A stretch of 17,656 nucleotides of DNA from DATDYW01 sp044375695 (GTDB lineage Bacteria > Patescibacteriota > Minisyncoccia > Phycocordibacterales > JAACPR01). The first letter of the stretch is position 1, and every line of letters begins with the position of its first letter. Made by a program: the position numbers and the translations under genes. The stretch is taken from assembly GCA_044375695.1 (NCBI GenBank), contig JBILMG010000016.1:1-17656 (forward strand), written 5' to 3'. A model generated the notes under the pieces. It searched no databases. It saw only the letters and a program-made list of their open reading frames with translations, and was not told the DNA's origin. Below, piece by piece: positions 6,890-13,485 of the stretch.

Positions 6890-7912
6890 ATGGCGATCAA
6901 GGTGGGAATCAACGGTTGCGGCCGTATCGGGCGCGCGTTCGCGAAGCTCGCGGCGCAGGATCCAGAGGTCGAGGTGGTGGCGGTCAACGACCTGGCCGAC
7001 ATCGAGAACATTGCCTACCTCCTCAACTACGACTCCGCCTACGGCCGGAGCGGCCTCAACGCGTCTGCCGATAAGGCGACAGGCACGCTCCAGATTGCCG
7101 GCAAGTCCGTGAGGTACCTCTCCGAGAAAGAGCCCGAGAAGCTCCCGTGGGGCGCCCTCGGGGTCGACATCGTTATCGAGTCGACCGGACGCTTCACCTC
7201 GCGCGAGAAGGCCGAGGCGCACATCAAGGCCGGCGCCAAGCGCGTCGTCATCTCCGCGCCCGCCAAGGACGCCGCCGGTGCGCCAGCAGCCGCGACCGCC
7301 CTCATGGGCGTGAACGAAGCCGTCATTGCCGGCTGCCCGGTCACCAGCAACGCCTCCTGCACCACCAACGCCGCTTCGCCGCTCATCGCGATTCTCAAAG
7401 AGAGCCTCGGCGTCGAGCGCGCGCTCCTCAGCACCGTGCACGCCTACACCGCGTCGCAGGCACTGGTCGATGGCCCGAACGCCAAGGACTGGCGCGAAGG
7501 TCGCGCTGGCGCCATGAACATCGTGCCCTCATCCACTGGCGCCGCCATCGCCGTGACTCAGGCCTACCCGGACCTCGCCGGCAAGTTCGACGGCATCGCC
7601 ATGCGCGTGCCGGTTGTGACCGGCTCGATCGTAGACATTACCTTCGTCGCCTCGCGCGCCACCTCGGCCGAAGAGGTGAACTCGATTCTCCGCGCCGCCG
7701 CCCTGACCCCGCGCTGGGAAGGCATCTTCGCCGCTTCCGACGAGGAGCTCGTGTCGCGCGACATTATCGGCGCGCCGCACGCCTCGATTGCCGACCTCAA
7801 GATGACGCGCGTCGTCGACGGTACTCTGGTAAAGGTGCTCGCCTGGTACGACAACGAGATGGGCTACACCCACACGTTGCTGCGCCACGTGAAGGTAGCC
7901 GCGCGCAGCTAG
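6890..7912 (+). CDS. gap: Glyceraldehyde-3-phosphate dehydrogenase, type I
   Basis: This enzyme oxidises glyceraldehyde 3-phosphate to 1,3-bisphosphoglycerate in glycolysis, with NAD(P)+ as acceptor. The 340-residue product is standard length. The N-terminal Rossmann motif INGCGRIGR is present. The catalytic cysteine is Cys157 in SNASCTTNAAS, and the family motifs STVHAYTASQ, PSSTGAA and WYDNEMGY are all intact. The VNDLAD acidic turn at residues 33-38 is typical of NAD preference, though that is only suggestive. The start is the first ATG and coincides with homology (MAIKVGINGCGRIGR). It leads the carbon-metabolism block and is closed by a strong terminator at 7934-7960, so it probably forms its own transcript. 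Function is certain. Confidence 0.98.
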   Translation: MAIKVGINGCGRIGRAFAKLAAQDPEVEVVAVNDLADIENIAYLLNYDSAYGRSGLNASADKATGTLQIAGKSVRYLSEKEPEKLPWGALGVDIVIESTGRFTSREKAEAHIKAGAKRVVISAPAKDAAGAPAAATALMGVNEAVIAGCPVTSNASCTTNAASPLIAILKESLGVERALLSTVHAYTASQALVDGPNAKDWREGRAGAMNIVPSSTGAAIAVTQAYPDLAGKFDGIAMRVPVVTGSIVDITFVASRATSAEEVNSILRAAALTPRWEGIFAASDEELVSRDIIGAPHASIADLKMTRVVDGTLVKVLAWYDNEMGYTHTLLRHVKVAARS

Positions 7913-7933
7913 GCCGCGCGAGTAGGTTCGGGG

Positions 7934-7960
7934 AAAACGCGCCAGATTTGGCGCGTTTTT
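7934..7960 (+). terminator. Intrinsic terminator after gap
   Basis: AAAACGCGCCA (7934-7944) pairs with TGGCGCGTTTT (7949-7959) around a GATT loop. The T-run ends the helix, and the A-run on the other side would allow it to work on both strands. Confidence 0.9.
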
Positions 7961-7982
7961 CGCTTCGGAAAGGTAAATCGTC

Positions 7983-7988
7983 TAGAAT
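7983..7988 (+). promoter_or_regulatory. -10 box for rpiB
   Basis: TAGAAT, 7 bases before the ATG at 7996. It matches five of six positions of TATAAT and lies just after the gap terminator. No -35 box was found. Confidence 0.55.
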
Positions 7989-7995
7989 CACCCGC

Positions 7996-8448
7996 ATGAG
8001 AATCGCTATTGCCGCCGACCACGCCGGGTACGAGCTCAAGGAAGCGATCGAGCTACGCCTGCGCGAGCTCGGCCACGAGGTTGAAGACTGCGGCGCCCCG
8101 GCGTTCGTGCCCGGCGACGACTACGTGGCGTACTGCGCCGCCGCGGCGCGGGCCGTTTCTCGCGGCGACGCCGACCGGGCTATCGTCATCGGCGGCTCGG
8201 GGCAGGGGGAGGCGATTATCGCCAACCGCTTCCGCAATGTGCGCTGCGCGCTGTGGTACGGCGGAGACCCCGCGCTCGCGCGCCTCTCGCGCGAGCACAA
8301 CGACGCGAACGCGCTCTCGCTCGGCGCCCGCTTCGTTACCCCCGCCGAGGCGATTCCCGTTGTCGAAATGTGGCTCGAGGTTCCGTTCTCGAACGAGCCG
8401 CGCCACGCGCGGCGCATCGGCCGCCTCGAAGAAGAGTCTAAATTTTAG
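7996..8448 (+). CDS. rpiB: Ribose-5-phosphate isomerase B (RpiB/LacAB family)
   Basis: This enzyme interconverts ribose 5-phosphate and ribulose 5-phosphate in the non-oxidative pentose-phosphate pathway. The 150-residue protein starts MRIAIAADHAGYELK (Asp8, His9 for substrate binding). It contains IGGSGQGE at 65-72 and EHNDANALSLGARF (His101, Asn102, Asp103). E. coli RpiB uses a catalytic cysteine in CGTGIG. Here that cysteine is absent and Ser68/Glu72 are present, as in the Mycobacterium tuberculosis-type enzyme, where a glutamate is the base. The C-terminal basic stretch (RHARRIGR) fits the phosphate-binding region. It is followed after only 4 bases by the epimerase gene, so the two are co-transcribed and act on consecutive pentose phosphates. 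Confidence 0.95.
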   Translation: MRIAIAADHAGYELKEAIELRLRELGHEVEDCGAPAFVPGDDYVAYCAAAARAVSRGDADRAIVIGGSGQGEAIIANRFRNVRCALWYGGDPALARLSREHNDANALSLGARFVTPAEAIPVVEMWLEVPFSNEPRHARRIGRLEEESKF

Positions 8449-8452
8449 AACC

Positions 8453-9136
8453 ATGGAAAAAGTGCAGGTTATTCCGGCGGTTATTCCCCAGAGCTACGAT
8501 GACCTCTCGTCGGCGCTCGCGGGCCTGCGCGGCGTCTCGTCGGTGGCGCACATCGACGTCTGCGACGGGCGCTTCGTGCCGAGCGTCTCGTGGCCAATTG
8601 CGGGCGATTCGGGCGAGTGGGCCGAAACGGTCGCCCAAGATACGGGCCTGCCTTTCTGGGAAGAGCTCGAGTTCGAATTCGACCTCATGGTCGGAAACCC
8701 GCTCTCGCTCGCGCTCGAGGCTATCGAGGCGGGCGCCGCGCGTATTGTGCTGCACCTCGAAGCCGCCGGCTTCGCCGAAGCTTTCGAGGCGCTTCTCGTC
8801 GACGGCCGCGCCGAAATTTGGGTAGCGGCTGGCGCGCGGCTCAACCTAGAAAAGCACCTGGCCACCATCGGCCGCGCGGCCGGCTACCAGCAAATGGGCA
8901 TCGCCAAAATTGGCTACCAGGGCCAGCCGTTCGACCCGGGTTCGCTCGAGAACGTGCGCGTGGTTCGGGCCGCCTTTCCGGACCTGCCGATCGCTTTCGA
9001 TGGCGCGGTTTCCGAGGCCACTGCCCCCGAAATTTTTGCCGCCGGCGCCGGCAGGCTCGTCGTGGGATCGGCAATCATCGGGGCGGAGAATCCGCGCGCT
9101 GCGGCGCGGGCCATCGAGGCTGCGGCGCAGGCCTAG
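8453..9136 (+). CDS. Divergent ribulose-phosphate 3-epimerase-like protein
   Basis: The 227-residue product has the TIM-barrel pattern of ribulose-5-phosphate 3-epimerase: HIDVCDGRFVPS (His33, Asp35), DLMVGNP (77-83), IVLHLE (His101), KIGYQGQPFDP, and a phosphate-binding end AFDGAVSEAT...RLVVGSAI (Asp183). Both acid/base aspartates of the family (35 and 183) are present. The metal-binding histidine of the usual HLMV motif is Asp77, and the N-terminal PSILSAD motif reads PAVIPQS, so this is a divergent member. The link to pentose phosphates is strengthened by its position 4 bases after rpiB and upstream of transketolase. No Shine-Dalgarno site precedes the ATG; TCTAAATTTTAGAACC does. It ends before a strong two-way terminator. 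Epimerase function is likely; a related phosphosugar epimerase is the alternative. Confidence 0.8.
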   Translation: MEKVQVIPAVIPQSYDDLSSALAGLRGVSSVAHIDVCDGRFVPSVSWPIAGDSGEWAETVAQDTGLPFWEELEFEFDLMVGNPLSLALEAIEAGAARIVLHLEAAGFAEAFEALLVDGRAEIWVAAGARLNLEKHLATIGRAAGYQQMGIAKIGYQGQPFDPGSLENVRVVRAAFPDLPIAFDGAVSEATAPEIFAAGAGRLVVGSAIIGAENPRAAARAIEAAAQA

Positions 9137-9150
9137 CGACGTTACTTCGG

Positions 9151-9190
9151 AAACGAAAAGCGCCGCCCGTGCGGGCGGCGCTTTTCGTTT
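9151..9190. terminator. Bidirectional terminator between convergent genes
   Basis: A perfect 19-base inverted repeat (9151-9169 with 9172-9190) has a GC-rich core, flanked by A-runs on the left arm and T-runs on the right arm. It serves the epimerase gene on the plus strand and the membrane protein gene on the minus strand. Confidence 0.93.
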
Positions 9191-9198
9191 CTGGTCAG

Positions 9199-9732
9199 CT
9201 AGATTTCTTCCTGCGCGGGAGCGGCTTCCGCCTCTTCGGCCTCGGGAGCCTTTCTCTCGGGCGAGTTGACGGAAACCTCTTCCTGCTCGGGGTTCAAGAC
9301 CAGCACGCCGGCGTTCACCAGAATCTTTCGGCTCGGGCTGTAGATGAAGGCCTGCTGGGTCGATCGGTAGACGACCAAAAGGTCGCCGTCCTCGGCGTTC
9401 TTGAAGAACGGCTCTTTAGCCTGTGACTTGTCGATGGGGAAGACGCCGGGCACCTCGCCTTCAGGCAAGATGATGAGCTCGGACATTTCCGCGACGATGC
9501 GGCGCGCCTGGGCTTCTGGGTCGCGGAGGCTCTGGTTCTCCTGGTGCAGCTTGTAGGCGACCGTAGATACGGTGACAAAAGCCAGAAAGAGGATCCACGT
9601 GAAGAGGTGGCGGCGCGGGCGTCTCGCGGCGGGGTTTGCGGGCGAAGGAGCAGCGGGCGTCTTGGCCGGCGCGGCCGGCGTCTCGGTGGCCATTCTGGTT
9701 TCGTTATCGCTCTGTTTTTTTGCTCGGGCCAT
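9199..9732 (-). CDS. Small single-pass membrane-anchored protein, function unknown (CPR-type)
   Basis: The product has 177 residues. The N-terminal 42 residues are a cytoplasmic Ala/Pro-rich, basic stretch ending RRPRRH. One hydrophobic span follows at about 43-60. Then come a short helical stretch (HQENQSLRDPEAQARRIVAEM), a compact domain (LPEGEVPGVFPID...PFFKNAEDGDLLVVY...AFIYSPSRKILVNAGVL), and an acidic Glu/Ala/Pro tail. The basic residues before the span suggest the domain lies outside the cytoplasm. From memory, proteins with the pattern 'PFF.NA..GD.LL.Y...A.IY.P...I' recur in Parcubacteria without a known role; this could not be checked. It is transcribed towards the epimerase gene and ends at the shared terminator. 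A -10 box lies 6 bases before its ATG. Confidence 0.85.
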   Translation of the reverse strand: MARAKKQSDNETRMATETPAAPAKTPAAPSPANPAARRPRRHLFTWILFLAFVTVSTVAYKLHQENQSLRDPEAQARRIVAEMSELIILPEGEVPGVFPIDKSQAKEPFFKNAEDGDLLVVYRSTQQAFIYSPSRKILVNAGVLVLNPEQEEVSVNSPERKAPEAEEAEAAPAQEEI

Positions 9733-9738
9733 GCGCCA

Positions 9739-9747
9739 ATCGTATCA
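9739..9747 (-). promoter_or_regulatory. Extended -10 box for the membrane protein gene
   Basis: On the minus strand the sequence reads TGA TACGAT, 6 bases before the ATG that ends at 9732. A transcript starting at the normal distance would begin at the start codon itself. Confidence 0.5.
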
Positions 9748-9795
9748 CCCGGCTTCGCGGCTGCGCCTATGGCAAGGTGGAAAAGTCTGCGCCCT

Positions 9796-9804
9796 TGGTA
9801 CAAT
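9796..9804 (+). promoter_or_regulatory. Extended -10 box for transketolase N-terminal gene
   Basis: TGG followed by TACAAT, 9 bases before the ATG at 9814. It matches the spacing seen at 2914 and 14254. Confidence 0.6.
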
Positions 9805-9813
9805 TGCCGGGCA

Positions 9814-10686
9814 ATGTCACAGAACGACGCGCGGATCTGCGAGCTCGAGGCGGCGGCGACGCGCGTGCGCCGCTCGATCATCGACTCGCTGGTCGCGGCG
9901 GGGTCCGGCCACACCGCGGGTCCGCTCGGCATGGCCGACATCTTCACCTACCTCTTCCTCGAGGGGCTGCGGCACGACGCCAAAGATACCGAGTGGGAAG
10001 ATCGCGATCGGCTGGTGCTGAGCAATGGCCACATTTGCCCGGTGCTCTACGCGGCCATGGCCGAGGCCGGCTACTTTCCGCACGCCGAGCTCGAGACGCT
10101 CCGCAAGTTCGGGTCGCGTCTCCAGGGGCACCCGCACCGCGAGTACCTGCCGGGCCTCGAGACATCTTCGGGTCCTCTCGGCTCCGGCCTCTCGCAAGCC
10201 GCCGGCATGGCGGTGGCCGACCGCGTCGACCGCGGCGAGTCTTCCGGCCGCTGGTTCTACTGCCTCCTCGGCGACGGCGAGCTCGACGAGGGTTCCAACT
10301 GGGAGGCGGCCATGTTCGCCGCCAAAGAGAAGCTGCACCGCCTCATCGCGATTGTCGACCGCAACTACATTCAGATCGACGGCTTCACCGAGGACGTCAT
10401 GCCGCTCGACGAGCTGGCCGCCAAGTGGCGCGCGTTCAATTGGCACGTTCAGGAAATTGACGGCCACAGCTTCGAGGCGATCGACGCGGCCATTTCGGAG
10501 GCTAAGGCCGACTTCAATCGACCGTCCGTCATCATTGCCAAGACCGTGCCGGGCAAGGGCGTGCCAGAATTCGAGCGTCGCCCCGAATGGCACGGCAAGC
10601 CGCCGAAGTCTAAAGAGGAAATCGCGGCCGCTATGAAGGCGCTGCGCACCCTCGAAGGCCGGGTCTGCTGCTCCGATCACGACTAA
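9814..10686 (+). CDS. Transketolase, N-terminal (thiamine diphosphate-binding) subunit
   Basis: This is the first half of a split transketolase. The 290-residue protein carries SGHTAGPLGMADI (His33), SNGH (His73), QGHPH, the GLSQAAGMA motif, and the ThDP/metal motif GDGELDEGSNWEA (153-165) with Asn184 in VDRNYIQIDG. It lacks the pyrimidine-binding and C-terminal domains, which are in the next gene 4 bases downstream. Two-gene transketolases of this layout are known in archaea and many bacteria. The ATG at 9814 is chosen over further-upstream in-frame starts because homology begins there and the -10 box sits 9 bases before it. The complex transfers two-carbon units between pentose, heptose, tetrose and triose phosphates, linking RpiB and epimerase products to glycolysis. 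Confidence 0.95.
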   Translation: MSQNDARICELEAAATRVRRSIIDSLVAAGSGHTAGPLGMADIFTYLFLEGLRHDAKDTEWEDRDRLVLSNGHICPVLYAAMAEAGYFPHAELETLRKFGSRLQGHPHREYLPGLETSSGPLGSGLSQAAGMAVADRVDRGESSGRWFYCLLGDGELDEGSNWEAAMFAAKEKLHRLIAIVDRNYIQIDGFTEDVMPLDELAAKWRAFNWHVQEIDGHSFEAIDAAISEAKADFNRPSVIIAKTVPGKGVPEFERRPEWHGKPPKSKEEIAAAMKALRTLEGRVCCSDHD

Positions 10687-10690
10687 TTTT

Positions 10691-11686
10691 ATGATGAACG
10701 ACGACGCTAACCTCAACCCGAACCTCTTCGAAGCCGATTGCGAGCAGCAGCCGATTCGCAAAGGTTTCGGCGAGGGGCTCCTGGAAGCCGGCAAGCGCGA
10801 CCCGCGCGTGGTTGCTCTGTGCGCCGACCTCACCGAGTCGACGCAGATGCACCTGTTCCGCGATGCGTTCCCGGAACGCTTCGTGCAGATTGGCGTGGCC
10901 GAGCAAAACCTCGTCGGCGTGGCCTCGGGCATGGCCGCGATGGGGAAGACCGCCTTCTGCTCGAGCTACGCGATGTTTAGCCCGGGCCGCAGCTGGGAGC
11001 AGATTCGCACCACCGTCGCCTACAACAATCAGCCGGTGATCATCGTCGGCTCGCACGCGGGCGTGTCGGTCGGCCCCGACGGCGGCACCCACCAGGCGAT
11101 TGAGGATATCGCCATCACGCGGGTGATCCCGCGCATGGTCGTGGTCTCTCCCTGCGACGCGATTGAAGCCAAGAAGGCGACGCTCGCGCTCGCGGCGCTG
11201 CGCCAGCCGAGCTACCTGCGCCTCGCGCGCGAGAAGACCCCGGTCATCACGACCGAGGAAACCCCGTTTGAAATCGGCAAGGCGCAGATTCTGTGGCAGC
11301 CCGAAGAGGGGAAGCCGCAGGTGGGCATCGTCGCGACCGGCGCGCTCGTGGCGAAGGCGCTCGAGGCCGCCAAGGCGCTCGAGGAAGACGGCGTCGCGGC
11401 GACCGTGCTCAACGTGCACACGATCAAGCCGCTCGACGAAGACGCGGTGCTCTCGCTCGCGGAGGACGCCGGTTGCCTGGTGACGGTGGAAGAGCACCAG
11501 ATTGCGGGCGGCCTAGGCTCGGCGGTCGCGGAGCTCCTCGCGGCGCAGCTCCCGACGCCGATCGAGTTTGTGGGCGTGGCCGACCGCTTCGGCCAGTCCG
11601 GCAAGCCGGAAGAGCTCGTCGAGTACTACGGCATGGGCACCAGCGCCATCCTCGAGGCGGCGGCTCGCGCGATCGCGCGGAGGTAG
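10691..11686 (+). CDS. Transketolase, C-terminal (pyrimidine-binding) subunit
   Basis: This is the second half of the split transketolase, 331 residues. It contains the ThDP pyrimidine domain with the catalytic glutamate (Glu71 in QIGVAEQNLVGVASGMA), SSYAMFSPGRSWEQIR, GSHAGVSVGPDGGTHQAIEDIA (His122, His134), and a C-terminal transketolase domain (VGIVATGALV, VLNVHTIKPLD, VEEHQIAGGLGSAVAE). It starts 4 bases after the N-terminal subunit stop, so the two are translated from one mRNA. The next codon is also ATG (10694), so the exact start is ambiguous by one residue. TAATTTT precedes it in place of a Shine-Dalgarno site. The DXS/pyruvate dehydrogenase E1 families share this fold, but the N-terminal partner points clearly to transketolase. 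Confidence 0.95.
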   Translation: MMNDDANLNPNLFEADCEQQPIRKGFGEGLLEAGKRDPRVVALCADLTESTQMHLFRDAFPERFVQIGVAEQNLVGVASGMAAMGKTAFCSSYAMFSPGRSWEQIRTTVAYNNQPVIIVGSHAGVSVGPDGGTHQAIEDIAITRVIPRMVVVSPCDAIEAKKATLALAALRQPSYLRLAREKTPVITTEETPFEIGKAQILWQPEEGKPQVGIVATGALVAKALEAAKALEEDGVAATVLNVHTIKPLDEDAVLSLAEDAGCLVTVEEHQIAGGLGSAVAELLAAQLPTPIEFVGVADRFGQSGKPEELVEYYGMGTSAILEAAARAIARR

Positions 11687-11700
11687 CCGCCCTCGCGGAA

Positions 11701-11740
11701 AGAAAAAATGAGCGCCCGGCACCTTGATAGGTGCCGGGCG
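11701..11740 (-). terminator. Intrinsic terminator for the minus-strand gene ending at 11756
   Basis: CGCCCGGCACCT (11713-11724) pairs with AGGTGCCGGGCG (11729-11740) around TGAT. The T-run (as A's at 11703-11708) lies only on the minus-strand exit side. The helix could still slow plus-strand transcription arriving from transketolase. Confidence 0.88.
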
Positions 11741-11755
11741 TCGAGCTCAAGTGAA

Positions 11756-12061
11756 TCAGAGTTCGCTGTCTGGGCATTCGGCGAGCACGGCGCGTCGCGG
11801 CGCCGATTCGAAGAGCTGCTTGAGGGCAGCGGCCAGGTGGCTCGCCAGGAGCCATTTGATGCCGGCGGACACGATTCTGTCCAGCATTTCGACCGCGTCT
11901 CTGTAGCGCGATTCGAGAAGCTGGAGGTCGTGGTCGGGTTCGTCGGTAACGCCGTAGCGCTGCTCGCGTTCCCTTTGGACATCGCGCAGCCGAGCTCTGA
12001 AGCAGGGAAGGAGACGTTGAGCGGTCGTCTCGTTCCATAGGTGGGGTGGTGGAATGATCAT
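11756..12061 (-). CDS. Hypothetical protein, 101 residues
   Basis: No family was recognised. The protein starts MIIPPPHLWNETTAQ. It is mostly predicted helix, rich in Arg, Glu and Leu (LLPCFRARLRDVQREREQR, LLESRYRDAVEMLDRI), and has a mildly hydrophobic stretch (AGIKWLLASHLAAALKQLF). It is probably cytoplasmic. Two features of the sequence support it as a gene: an extended -10 box (TGT TAGAAT) 11 bases before the ATG, and a strong terminator placed 15 bases after its stop on the correct strand. A longer in-frame start at 12100 would lie upstream of the promoter box and is not preferred. It sits between convergent transketolase and the minus-strand pfkB operon, with no functional hint from neighbours. 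Confidence 0.7.
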   Translation of the reverse strand: MIIPPPHLWNETTAQRLLPCFRARLRDVQREREQRYGVTDEPDHDLQLLESRYRDAVEMLDRIVSAGIKWLLASHLAAALKQLFESAPRRAVLAECPDSEL

Positions 12062-12072
12062 AGCCGAATAAA

Positions 12073-12081
12073 ATTCTAACA
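12073..12081 (-). promoter_or_regulatory. Extended -10 box for the 101-residue protein gene
   Basis: On the minus strand it reads TGT TAGAAT in an unusually AT-rich stretch, 11 bases before the ATG. It lies just after the terminator of the upstream operon. Confidence 0.6.
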
Positions 12082-12090
12082 TAATTAACA

Positions 12091-12130
12091 AAAAAAGCAA
12101 ATCCGGCGCGGGCTAGCCCGCGCCGGATTT
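12091..12130 (-). terminator. Intrinsic terminator of the pfkB operon
   Basis: AAATCCGGCGCGGG (12099-12112) pairs with CCCGCGCCGGATTT (12117-12130) around CTAG. On the minus strand GCTTTTTTT follows. This is a strong helix with a clear exit T-run. Confidence 0.93.
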
Positions 12131-12140
12131 AGCCTTACGT

Positions 12141-12413
12141 CTAAAGGTCTTCGTCGGTCGGCTCTACCGGATTGAGCTCGGCGCGTTGAATTTTGAGCCC
12201 GCGTAGGCGTTCGGCAAGCTGCTGGACGCGCGCGCCGTCAACGGGCGCGTCCGTGGTGTCGGATCCGCGCATCACCCCGGCCATCTCTTGGTCAACGCGA
12301 TCGATTTCGGCGTCTAGCGCCGCGATTGCCTCCGCCGTGTCGCTGGCCATGACTTCTTCTGGGCTCACAAGATCCGCTTTGTACCCCGGCTGCTCCACAC
12401 CTCCTCCCTCCAT
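12141..12413 (-). CDS. Hypothetical acidic helical protein, 90 residues, second gene of the pfkB operon
   Basis: No family was recognised. The protein is acidic, with two probable helices (DTAEAIAALDAEIDRVDQEMAGVM and ARVQQLAERLRGLKIQRAEL) that could form a short coiled-coil hairpin. It has no membrane segment. The ATG is 9 bases after the pfkB stop, and the operon terminator follows 10 bases after its own stop, which supports a real co-transcribed gene. A purine run resembling a Shine-Dalgarno site (GGAGGGAGGAGG) lies inside the first codons rather than before the ATG. It would be suitably placed for an in-frame GTG at codon 6, so the true start is uncertain. Confidence 0.65.
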   Translation of the reverse strand: MEGGGVEQPGYKADLVSPEEVMASDTAEAIAALDAEIDRVDQEMAGVMRGSDTTDAPVDGARVQQLAERLRGLKIQRAELNPVEPTDEDL

Positions 12414-12422
12414 AAAATTTCT

Positions 12423-13430
12423 CTAGAGTTTAGAGACCGCGTAATCGGCTGGAGCAGCAGCTAGACGGCTCTCGAGTTCGGCTCGCGGCAGGAGGCCTGC
12501 CTGGGCGCCAATTTTTTCGACCACGGAAGCGGAGTTCACCGGCCCCCAGCGCAGCGCCTCAGCCAGAGGTAGGCCAAGCGCGAGCGCGGCGGTGATGGTC
12601 GAGGCGGTCGCGTCGCCGGCGCCGGTGCGGTCGACCGGCGGCACGCGGTCCGGGAACATCGGCGTGCGCAAGATTACGCCGTCCTCACCCTGGGCGAACG
12701 CGCCGTTCGGCCCGTCGGTGATGACCGCAATCTTGGGGCCGAGCGCGCGCACCTGCGGCAAGAGCTCTGGGATCGAGGTCGGCGCGATGCCAAGGATGCG
12801 CTCGGCCTCTTCTTTGTTGCAGAAGAAGATGTCGCTCTTCTGGTAAATGCGGACCAGCTTCTCCTTGCCGAGTTTCATCTGGAAGGTACCCGGCTGGAAG
12901 GCGAGCTTGGTCTCGGGGTGCCGTTCGAGGTAGTCGGCGATCTCCTGGTGGTACGCCTCGGAGTTCTCGGCGAGCGAGGAGAGGTAAATCCACTTCGGCG
13001 CGGGCGATACCTCGGGGAACTTGTAGGGCCACGGCGCGTGCTTCACCAGAATGGTGCGCTCGGCGCCGAACTGCAGCACGTAGTGGTAGTTGGTGGGGTA
13101 GGAGGAGTCTTCGCCGACGAACTCGTCAGAGACGCCGTTCCCTTTGAGCGTCTCGCGGCACTTCTGGCCCTCTTCGTCTTTGCCGACCCAGGCGACGAGT
13201 CCCGCCGAAAGGCCTAAGCGCGCGGCGGACACCGCCGCGTTCGCGCTGTTGCCGACCGCGCGCACAATTTCGGCCGACTCGAATGGCACCTTGTCGCCGA
13301 AGACGACGCAGAGGCCGCCTTTCTTGGCGCTCTCGCCGTCCTTGTCGACCCAGGCGTCACCGAGCTTGATAAAGGCGTCGGTAACCAGGTCGCCGATGGC
13401 GAGAAAATCGAGCTGCTCTTTTTCGTTCAT
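12423..13430 (-). CDS. PfkB/ribokinase-family carbohydrate kinase
   Basis: The product has 335 residues, typical length for the ribokinase superfamily, whose members phosphorylate sugars or nucleosides with ATP. The substrate-side GNSANAAVSAARLG motif (residues 60-73), a Gly-rich turn WVGKDEEG, and the ATP-side signature DRTGAGDATAS (267-277, catalytic base Asp273) are all present, as is NKEEAERILG. The exact sugar cannot be read from sequence; adenosine, ribose and fructose-6-phosphate kinases all belong here. Surrounding pentose-phosphate and glycolytic genes make a phosphosugar or nucleoside-ribose role plausible, which is inference. A perfect TATAAT lies 6 bases before the ATG. It heads a two-gene operon with the 90-residue protein. 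Confidence 0.92.
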   Translation of the reverse strand: MNEKEQLDFLAIGDLVTDAFIKLGDAWVDKDGESAKKGGLCVVFGDKVPFESAEIVRAVGNSANAAVSAARLGLSAGLVAWVGKDEEGQKCRETLKGNGVSDEFVGEDSSYPTNYHYVLQFGAERTILVKHAPWPYKFPEVSPAPKWIYLSSLAENSEAYHQEIADYLERHPETKLAFQPGTFQMKLGKEKLVRIYQKSDIFFCNKEEAERILGIAPTSIPELLPQVRALGPKIAVITDGPNGAFAQGEDGVILRTPMFPDRVPPVDRTGAGDATASTITAALALGLPLAEALRWGPVNSASVVEKIGAQAGLLPRAELESRLAAAPADYAVSKL

Positions 13431-13436
13431 GCGCCG

Positions 13437-13442
13437 ATTATA
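13437..13442 (-). promoter_or_regulatory. -10 box for the PfkB-family kinase gene
   Basis: A perfect TATAAT on the minus strand, 6 bases before the ATG. No TTGACA-like element is present at the usual distance, where the upstream terminator lies. Confidence 0.65.
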
Positions 13443-13446
13443 CCTT

Positions 13447-13480
13447 GAAAAGAAAAGGCCGCCTCACGCTTGAGGCGGCC
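13447..13480 (-). terminator. Intrinsic terminator of the HD-hydrolase gene
   Basis: GGCCGCCTCA (13457-13466) pairs with TGAGGCGGCC (13471-13480) around CGCT. On the minus strand TTTTCTTTT follows. It begins 5 bases after the stop codon of the hydrolase gene. Confidence 0.92.
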
Positions 13481-13485
13481 GGGTG

